DNA from: Icerya purchasi
Taxonomy: Eukaryota > Arthropoda > Insecta > Hemiptera > Monophlebidae
Direction of reading: 5' to 3'
DNA: 64,000 nt
Assembly: GCA_039619475.1 (NCBI GenBank)
Contig: CM077116.1
Span: 252,388,440 to 252,452,439 of the forward strand
The notes below the pieces were generated by a model. It was not told where the DNA came from and did not search any database. It saw nothing but the letters and a program-made list of their open reading frames with translations. The position numbers and the translations under genes were made by a program. This document shows, in pieces, positions 1-9,900 of this stretch (position 1 is its first letter; every line of letters starts with the position of its first letter).

Positions 1-470
1 AATATCTTGCGCTGTATCTATTTATAAGAAATAGGTGTAAGATTTAAACTAAAGAAATTGTTAACATAAATTAGTAATAAAAAAAAACCTGTATCGTACA
101 AGAATTAAACAGTTGTGGTGGTTCCGTCATACGTTTAGTGAGACGTTATTAAAAATAATAAATAAATTACAAATAAAATATAAAAGAAGGGAGGAGGAAT
201 TAATAAAATAAAATAAAATAAAAAAAAAACGGTAGAGACAAGAAATAAAAAAAAGAAAAATATTTATACATTCAAATAATGTAGATAAAATTGAATTTGT
301 AAAAAAAGTGTTTTTTGCATTTTATTTTTTTAAAAGTGAAATTTAGGAAAATGTTTTCTTAATTGAGCGTTATAAAAGGAATAAATTCTTGGAAATTATA
401 AAAGCGAAAAAGATAAAAATGTAAGTAAGAGGGGTGACGGGGCAGGGCCTTTTGCGAGGCTAAAATGACC
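1..470. other. AT-rich non-coding sequence
   Basis: No gene is visible. The stretch is AT-rich, with A-tracts and ATAAA-type simple repeats near 200-260. From about 415 a short G-rich segment resembles sequence near 2570-2640 and the reverse complement of 33050-33170. It therefore probably belongs to the same dispersed repeat family as those places. Confidence 0.5.
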
Positions 471-1505
471 AAGTTTTATATATATGTGACCTAGCGCGAC
501 AAAAGGTACCACAAGTCGGAAAACAAGTTTTATATATATGTGACCTGGCGCGACAAGAGGTACCACAAGTCGGAAAACAAGTTTTCGAGTTAGAGTGAAA
601 AACATGAACGAAAATCAAAAATATCAAAAATCGTTTTTTTGCGAATGCTGGTGATTCAACATGTGAACTACACGGTGACAAACGTATAAAGCGTATTTCA
701 GCCGGGAAGTGGGAGAAAAACGGATTCGAAGTTGCCGACTTTGTTTTTGAAAATGGTACTGCAAGTCGCTGGTGTCTTTTCTGCGCGCCTAATCCCTTAA
801 TATCTATCTGTGCTCAACATTTCGTGATAATAATACTGTTTTCATGAATATTTCGATGATTGCGATGCGCAATGCATTCAAAAACTGGTAGAAGAGTATT
901 TCGAAAGAGGAGAGGAAACCTATGGAACAGAAGATTCAGATACTGCGCGTGATAGTAATGAACAAGATAATTTGAATTTCGATTCGGTAAGGCGAACTTA
1001 TCTTGTTCAGTTTCTCTACTCCTTTATTCTTTCGTGAAATCATTAATTTTGAAAATGTTATAAGAATTATGTAAATAATAGATTGGAATAAAATTTACTT
1101 TTATATAAGCAATTATTCAGTAGCATTTTTTAAAAGTTTTGTTTTTTCTTTAAACTCATTACCATCAAAGATTCAAAATACCTTTTAATAAATTTATTTT
1201 ATGAGTAGGAGAATCGAAAACAATGTATTAGTCACGGATTTCAACTTTTTTTGGAAATTGATAGAAAAAAAAATAATAATTGTAGTGAATTTTCTTTATT
1301 TTTTATTTAAACTCGATTTTCTCAAAATTTAATTTTCACTACTGAAAATTCAAATGCCTACAAAATCGTGAATTTTAGAGACCGAGGGTTCGGATTGGTC
1401 TCATTTTGATCAGGAAGGTCTCTAGTTTTCAAAATGCGAAAGAACCGAAAAAAAACCAATCCGACTTGTGGTACCTTTTGTCGCGCCAGGTCACATATAT
1501 ATATG
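471..1505. mobile_element. Non-autonomous DNA transposon with ~40 bp inverted ends
   Basis: A motif reading GTGACCTGGCGCGACAAAAG followed by GTACCACAAGTCGG occurs at about 485-520. It is repeated in tandem 54 bp later (471-524 and 525-578) and recurs in reverse complement at 1461-1500. This gives an element of about 1 kb with inverted termini, one of them duplicated, each next to a TATATATA run. The interior holds a stretch at 860-985 that could encode an acidic peptide, but no transposase domain is recognised. Superfamily unknown. Target-site duplications are obscured by the flanking AT repeats. Confidence 0.55.
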
Positions 1506-1540
1506 ATATATTCGTATATATATATGTATGTGTATTAATT

Positions 1541-2660
1541 ACAACGTAATTCTTAGGCCGGTCCCCATTAGATTTTGTAACGAAAAAATGTCCCAATTTT
1601 ATGCAACGAAAGTTAAATGTTAAATGAAAACGTCACTCTTAATCATACATCAATTATTAAAGAATATTTTATCATCCTGTTTGTTAGTAACTATAGTATA
1701 AAAAATAAATGCTAAAATAACAAACTAATACGTAAGTAACAGAATTAATATAAGAATATCAAACTTGTTATCTTAGGAACGTTTTCGGGCATAACCCATC
1801 TTCAGCTAAAATATAATCGAACTAAATTAAAAACATAGTGTAACAGTGAACACAATTTAAAACTTCACTTTGAAGCTAAAATAAAATTAAATTAAAAATA
1901 AATTAAAATGAAAATAACATGAAACATAGCACACATGTGAATTGAACTACAGTCTAACACATATTGAAACTAAAAATTTTATTTCACATTAATTACCGTT
2001 ATTAAACTTGTGATTTAATTTTTAGTTTCAATATGTGTTAGACTGTAGTTCAATTCACATGTGTGCTATGTTTCATGTTATTTTCATTTTAATTTATTTT
2101 TAATTTAATTTTATTTTAGCTTCAAAGTGAAGTTTTAAATTGTGTTCACTGTTACACTATGTTTTTAATTTAGTTCGATTATATTTTAGCTGAAGATGGG
2201 TTATGCCCGAAAACGTTCCTAAGATAACAAGTTTGATATTCTTATATTAATTCTGTTACTTACGTATTAGTTTGTTATTTTAGCATTTATTTTTTATACT
2301 ATACATCAATTAGTTATTTATTTGTTGGGAGTGATTTAAGTTAATGTGATTTATATCCGTTTGTAGAATATTAAATAGTTTCGGTAGTTTAATAAAATTT
2401 ATAGTATAAATGGTTGTATTTTTTTTTCATTATATGAAATTAATTTGAAAATAGTTTAATTTAAAGGAAATAAGGATAGGATTTTTGTGATTATATTGTT
2501 TTTTGTTTTTTTTTTGAAGAATGACATTGTAAATTCTGATCACTTTATACAAAGTATAGAAGAGAAAGAGATAGAAGTGTAAGCAAGAGTGGTCAAGGTT
2601 TAGAGTCCCTGCGGGGCCGAAATGGCCGAGTTTTTTTTTGTATATGTATGTATATAATAT
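1541..2660. mobile_element. MITE-family copy related to 33.0-33.4 kb
   Basis: The segment begins with TTACAACGTAATTCTTAGG and a GTCCCCATTAG stretch that recur in reverse complement at 33380-33412. Near 2480 it carries AGGATAGGATTTTTGTGATT, which recurs in reverse complement near 33210-33232. At 2540-2580 it carries a CAAAGTATAGAAGAGAAAGAG motif found in reverse complement near 33140-33165. The two loci are therefore copies of one repeat family. This copy is interrupted by the 612 bp palindrome at 1692-2303. Confidence 0.5.
1692..2303. repeat. 612 bp near-perfect palindrome (foldback MITE)
   Basis: The left arm (1692 to about 1980) starts TATAGTATAAAAAATAAATG and the right arm (about 2014 to 2303) is its near-exact reverse complement, ending CATTTATTTTTTATACTATA. 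About 35 bp of spacer separates the arms. An ATACATCAATTA direct repeat lies just outside, at 1645-1656 and 2301-2312. No coding capacity is seen. The structure fits a foldback-type MITE nested in another repeat. Confidence 0.75.
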
Positions 2661-3867
2661 TTCATCTCTAAAAATTGTATAATATTGGAAAATTTGAGAG
2701 GAAAAATGGTTTTAATAAATTGTTTGCAATGATAAAACAAAACGTCAAAAAAAAAAATCTTGCATGCCACCGTTTTAGCTTTTCTAATAATTGGGTTTAG
2801 TTTTTATTTTTATTGGTTTATTAATAAAGTAGATATAATAAATTATTAATGATGGACTATGTTTTTGCAAAAATTGGTGAAAAAGAGAAATAATATGGAG
2901 AAGAGTCTTAATGGAAACATTCGAACGGATATTGTGAAAATAAAGAAATTGTAAAAGAGTCAGCTTATGCGTGTTGTGGCTGTGAATGTAATAATATTTC
3001 TTAGATATTAGTTTTGATCATAACTTTGGATTAAATTTTGCTGCAGAAGAAAATATCGCAATAGCTAGATCCGAAGCAAATCATTTTCTGATCAAGCAGG
3101 TTTTGAAGATAAAATCTAATAGTGACAAAAGACAATTCAACGAGAAAAATTTTATCCGTATTTATTTCGCACTTTGACAATCTAAAGGTGCATGTAGAAA
3201 AAACTGTGGTCGTTATTTTACTAAAAACAAAGATACAATGTATTCAGTAACTAAAAAAGGTGACATTGTATACGTAACATTTAAACACTGGGCTAGCAGC
3301 TTCTACTATATTTTCTTTTAATCAAGTTTTTACGCATGTGCTTAAAAAAACGTTTAACTAAATTATGCGTGTGTGAGAAAAATAAACTGTTGTACAATTG
3401 AAAGTATTACAGAAATTTTCATTGGATGATAAATAGTTAGGAAAAAAACTTTATTTGCTGTTAAGCTTGAAGCAAATAAAGAAAATGTATTTAAAGTTAT
3501 TAAATGTCTCGATGTTGTCGATTATTTACTCCTTAAAAAAACGTAGTGAAAGCCGAAGAAAAACTAGAAAATTTCTGTTCCCCACTAAAAGAGTCCGACT
3601 AATAATTAGTTATACTTAGTAATGGGGAATTCAAATATCTGTTTAGATATGTCGCGTTTTTACTGGTAGCGTCTCGTTATTATAGATCTTGCAGTATCAT
3701 AAATCTTCTTAATAAATAAAAGTGTAAGGGTAAATGTCTAATTACTACCAGAATCGATTCGTTTAACTAATGAAATTAAAAAAAAAAAAATGTTTTACTC
3801 ATTAACACAAATATTTTAATTCCAACGATTTTTTGATTGTAAAAGTTTATTAAATCCTTGTTTTTAG
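2661..3867. other. Intron or upstream sequence of the CCDC50-like gene
   Basis: No convincing exon, ORF or repeat was found. If the gene has further 5' exons, as its truncated start implies, this is either intron or holds an exon I could not recognise. Confidence 0.4.
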
Positions 3868-3990
3868 GAACTTGCAAAACTTTTACAAGAACAAGAAGAA
3901 GAAATTAACCAAGAAGCAGCTATTGATCGTGATAGATTGCTAGCTATAGAAGCCCAAGATAAAGAATTAGCTAAATTGTTGCAAGAAAAG
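3868..3990 (+). CDS. CCDC50: CCDC50-like exon A
   Basis: It is 123 nt long, preceded by CTTGTTTTTAG and followed by GTTTAAG. It reads through 41 codons in phase 0 and encodes two ELAKLLQE helices around an acidic segment. Upstream exons of the gene are not seen. Confidence 0.7.
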
Positions 3991-6900
3991 GTTTAAGTTT
4001 TTGCATTTTTTTTTTTTTTAAATAATATTTAAAATTTGTTAACACTGATCACTTTCGCAGTTTTATATGTTTTCGGTTAAAAAGTATGTGTTTCATTGGT
4101 TTTAGGGAATTACTTTTGTCATTATTTCTATTTGAGTTCATTATTCTGAGTTCTTCTTTTAGTAATGTAGTTATCTTTGTTTTTCTTTTTTTTATCTTTG
4201 ATAGCTGTTAAATGATTTCCTCGAATTTTAGGAAAAAGCGAGGTTAAGAAGAGCACGGGAAAGAGCAAAACAGAAAGCATTGTTAAAAAAGCAGTTACAG
4301 CAGTCAGCAGGAAATGTAACTGAAAGCGGCGGTGACATTGGTACGAACGATAGCACCACCAGCGACGTGGATAATTCCACCCTGTCCAGTTCGCGGTAAG
4401 TAAATTATTATGGATGAAATTTTTTATTTTTTCTCACGCGCATTTCATATGAAAATAAATATTGGGCAGATTAATTGAACTATGCAGTCCGTGTAGTAAT
4501 TTACTAAAGCGCATCTTCTTCTGTTTCTGTGATATCTTATTTTTATTTCACTCGATTATTAATCATAACAGTATGTTTTCCTGGTTAGGGAATATCGTTG
4601 AATAATATTTGGGTTTCAATTTTCAGTTTGGTCCACGTTCTGAGGTTCCAAGATCATTTAAGGGTTTTGTCATTTAATCCTTGAACGCTGTTCGTTATAA
4701 CTATATTTTGCACGGAGGGTATCTTTTAATGCTGGTATAATTAATCCTTCATTGTTCTTAACTAAATTTTCAACTCCATCATTCGCATTTTTTATACAAC
4801 CGAAATTTTACATAATAATAAATGTTTTATTTACATGAGAAGACTTACATATAGAAAATTTGGGTGTAACAAAATATTTAATTGAATAAAATCTACACAC
4901 ACATATATGAAGTCCATGTATAAACCAACAACATACACATGACTAATAAAAATGTATAATACGTTTATTATGGGTATATCATAGTGTTTATTGAATTTTG
5001 TAAATTTTACAATTTTTACAATTTTTACAAATAATTTTGATAAAGGATTGGTTTTTATAAATGAATTTGTTGCACTGACTACATTTTTTTTTTTGTAAAA
5101 AATTTTTGCTTCCATCCATTTTTGTCGAGTTTTACTTTTTTTTTTACCGATATGAAAATTATCTTTTATTCAGGACAATAAATCTTCATTTTCTTTATTT
5201 TTTTTTGTCTTTCTGAATCACTGGATTCAGTATTATTAGTATGCTCATGTCACTGATTGCGGCGAGATGAATGATAAGCGATTTATTGCACTTTTTATAA
5301 CATAGCGAGAGGCAGAGGGTATTTTCATTTCCTAGTTTTTATTATGTTATTCTGGATCGTTATCAGTTATTTGCATTATTTTGGTATTAGTTATGTTTTC
5401 CTGTTTCTAATGTAATTACAATTTGGTAATAGTAGCGCATTTCTTTAAGATGACTCAATGAATTCGTTTTCAATACCTTGGTTTTCATGTCCATATAATA
5501 AGCTAAATTAAATTTTTTACACTTATTTTGACTGCCGTCTGTGGTATTATATTTACATTTTAAAAAGGGTAGGCCTGGTATACCGTGATAATTGAATGTG
5601 CTTGGAATTCTCGGCTATTAGTGTGCAGTGATTTTGAGCCGTTCTAGTAGTAATGAAATAGAACTTAAAATTTGTAGTGTAGAAGGTGTTATCTATTTTA
5701 TATGATGAGATGCACGAGGGACATCAATGAATCGTCGGCATATTACGTTATTGAAAATGTGTTTATATTGTGTTTGTGTGTGCATATAATATATCACTTT
5801 AAATGCTACCTGTATACTGCAAGATGGTCATAATGTTTATAATTGAGAAGGTTGATTTTTTTGTTGTGTTTTAGAATTACTAAACTTATTCTAGAAATAT
5901 TTGTAGTCTTTGATTTTATTATATATTAAGGACATATTAGTGCTAGCTAATTTTTCTCCTAGTCTGCCTTATTTGTATTTATTATGTTACTTTGGTTTTT
6001 CTGTAATCAAAAAATTTTATTACTAAATTTTTGCCTTTTATAGTCTATTTAAACAACCATGAAAATGTACACATATTTATTCACCAATTTTATTCCTCAT
6101 GACAGCTTCACTAGGGATCGTCCATTGTTGGCTTGTTATATGTATTGGGTCTTGATAGTTTTAATTAAAATGCCGATTTGATACAAAGTTTTTTGTTGAT
6201 AAATCTTATTTTTATCATTTCACTTTTTTTTTTTTTTAAATTTTGTCGTTTGATGTGTTGTAATTTGATAGCGATATATGTTCCTGGTTCCCATTTATGA
6301 TTAATGTCTGTTTATGAATCAAAGCCACTTTGATTATTTATAGTTTATTTGCTGTTGTGATTGAATTGTTAATTTTAACAATATAATAATGTTTTTCTCA
6401 CAGATCAAATGGAAGTCGTATTTCGGAAAATGACAATAGTGAATCTGGCGGCGATTCATCTTCATTACAGAATATTGCAATAGCTATTGATCCTACTTAT
6501 CAATTAAGTCGGTCTGATACTTCCTTTTCCTATTTAGGTATATATTTTTTTAATCGTTAATTCTTTTTATTTCAAACATATACATATATTTAGGATGTTG
6601 TGCATGCATGTGTATTTGTACGTATGTATGTGTTATGTGTCCCAATAACATAATTTATAGAAAAACGGAGTTCATAATGTGTAAAGGCCACACAATAATA
6701 AATTCAATTAAATACATATTTGTTACAAAATTTTATGTGCATCTGGAGCACATATTTCTGTACAGGTGCAACTTAAAATAATAATTTAAAAGTTTTTTTT
6801 TTTTTTTTTAATTAAAGTATTTCTTCCCTTTTTTCAACATTTCATCATCTATGCTCTATGCTGGGAGGCATCAACTAGCATCATGTTTAACTCTAAAAAT

Positions 6901-9900
6901 AACTAAATTACAAGTAAGGTAATTATACATATACTAGCATACCTCAAAAGGGCTATACCGCCAATTGGAACGACAAGCCATTTACTATAAATGTCGTATG
7001 CAGCACCTTTCCTACGATGAATACACTGCAAGATCATAGGGGTAAGCTAATAGTTGGTACACTTTATGAGGAGGAATTACAAAGACGTGTACGGTTGAGC
7101 GTGTTGTCCGGCGGAAAGGATCAAGGTCCTTAGTAAAGTGGCTTCGTTTCTCCAATTTGAAGAATTCTTCGATCGATAGCGCAAAATTCACCAATATTTA
7201 ACAGCAACGTGCACCTAAGAAGAAGAACATGCCATTGAAAGAAGCCTGTGTACAATATACTTCAAACTATTAATGTTATCTTGGATGTTATGGGCGGCAA
7301 AGTGGTACTTTTGCTGCATGCTTCTAAAGTTGCTGAAAAGTATATTGGAAACCCAGTTTTCTGTGCGGATGTATCTCCACTGTTAATGTACCTTTCGCTA
7401 AGCAATAAGCCAATTGCGGCGGTTACATACTGACTTCGTTGGGGAAAGCCTGATGTCCTTACAGGGGAAATAATTTTTGTGAGCAGATAAAGATCGAATT
7501 ACTTGAAAAATAATTTTTTATTTATTCTAAAATGTTTATCTCTTCATAAAAAACAAAGTTGTAATGTATTTGTAATGTTATTTACGCCAATAAATAAATA
7601 ATATTCTTATTGAGGGTCAAAGGACGCTGGATGCGCAATATACAAGGAGTGAAACCTTTGGCTAGCTTCTCCACGCCAACACCTACTTGACTAATATGAA
7701 CGTATGGGTACCCAATCCAATAGTAGTAATATTAGAAATTGCGACTAACGAGGAAGGTGGAAATGGGATTGCAACCCCCATTTTGCCATAGCCCAGTTTA
7801 ATTGGAACATTTAAAGCAGTCTGACAATAGTTAATATGAACAGATAAAAAAAAATTCGGAATACGGCAGGACACATGGATTATAGTCCGAAGAGAGACAC
7901 TACCCCAGGTGGTAACCGTTTAAGGGAATCCACCACTCCTAGGAGTGTTAGTAGGCAATCATTTTCTGGGGTGCCTACACCTAGATGCATTGGTGAACTC
8001 AATTACGGTAAGGAAAAGTTAAAGATTAAACACAAATATTTTTTTGGAACATTGAATGTTAACTCGTTAGTAAGGACTGGTAAACATAAGGAACTAACGA
8101 AAATGATGGATAAGCATAACATACTGATACTAGCGGTACAGGAAACCCGGTATATGGATGAAGAAGTAATGGATCTAGAGGGATACAGAATTTATAAAGG
8201 AGTTAAAGCGATAAAAATAGGTAAAAATCTACCGCTATTTGGACAGCGTTTGTTGTTAGCAAGAAAATTCTGAATTCTATCGAACAATTTTGGAGCCCTT
8301 CAGAAAGATTGTCATTACTTTCTATTCGATGCGCAAATAAAAGGTATACACTGATTAATACGCATGCACCTACGAATATCGACAATAAACGCAAACGTGA
8401 GGAAGTAGAAGAGTTCTGGGATATGCTGGAAGAAAATCTTACTAAAATACCAAATCAGAACATTACAATTCTGTTAGAAGATTTTAATGCTCAGTTAGGG
8501 AACGAATATAAATATAGATCAGTAATAGGAAAATACCCGGCACACAGAAGAACTAACGGAAACGGAGTTAGGCTGGTAGAAATGTGTCGAAATTTTAATT
8601 TGCAAATAATGTCAACATTCTTCAAGCATAAACCGAGCAAACAAAAAACATGACGATCACCAGGCAACAGAATTGAAGAAAAACAGATTGATCATGTAGC
8701 AATTAGTAGAAAAGCGATAAAAGAAATCATGAACGTTAAAGTCCAAAGAGGAGCAGAATTTGATTCTGACCACTACCTCTCAAAGATCAAAGTAAATTTC
8801 ATCCCCTTTCGAAATGTTAAAAACAAGTCAAGAACCATTAAATATGACATAAAGAAATTGAAACTTAAGAACGAAATTAGAGAAGAGTACCAAAATAAAT
8901 TAGTCTTCGAATCCAGGCGGTGGCCTGATATTGCAAATAAGATACAGCAAGCAGCTGGTAGTTCAATTCTAAAGGCGCAGAAACAAAAACATAGGTGGTG
9001 GAATGATACATGTGATGAGATATTGGCACAAAGAACAAGTATGTGGAGAAAATGGAACTCTAGTAAAAAAATTGAAGATCTAGAACAGTTCAGGAGGGCT
9101 AGAAAGGAGGCAAATAAGACGTTTAGACGAGCGAAACGTTTTTATGAACAAACACAAATAGAACAAATAGAAGAGGATTTCAAGAAAAATAACGTTAGAG
9201 ATTTCTACAAAGTGTTCAAATCCTACATTGTAGGATACCAGACGTCTGGTATTTGCTTCGAATATGGAAAGAGATTGGGATTAACAGATAAAGAAAATTG
9301 TGACATTCTGGCGAGTTATTTCAAAAGATTGCTGAACTGCGACAAACCAGTTAAAAAATTGCCCAAACGTCAACCAACATATAAGCAACAAGACACCATG
9401 CCACCGTCCAAGGATGAGGTGGCAGTACTTATTAAGGGCCTAAAAGACAACAAGGTACCAGGAGAGGATTCAATTATTCCGGAACTTTTCAAGTTGGCCG
9501 AGGGAAGAATTGCAGGTGTGTTAACTGAGCTCTTCGAAGAAATTTGGAAGAAACAAGTTATACCAATAGAATGGAAATCCGCACTAATACATCCAATTCA
9601 CAAAAGAGGCAACAAGAGGGATGTAAACAACTATAGAGGAATATCCATGCTTCCTGTAGCTTATAAAATTCTTTCACAAGCAATCCTAAAAAGAGTCGAA
9701 AACACCTTAAACGAAAATTTAGGGGAATACCAGGCCGGTTTTAGGAAAGGAAGATCATGCCCGGAACAAATTCTTAATGTGAAGAATATTATTAGGTTTA
9801 AATCAATTAGAAATAATGATTATGTAGCCGTATTTATCGATTTCAAGAAGACATATGATTCAGTCGATAGGAGTACGGTGTTTGACGTTTTAGAAGAATT

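Noticed and set aside
860..985. Acidic peptide frame as an upstream exon of the CCDC50-like gene
   Set aside because: It lies inside the transposon bounded by 471 and 1505 and has no match to the CCDC50 N-terminus that I can see.
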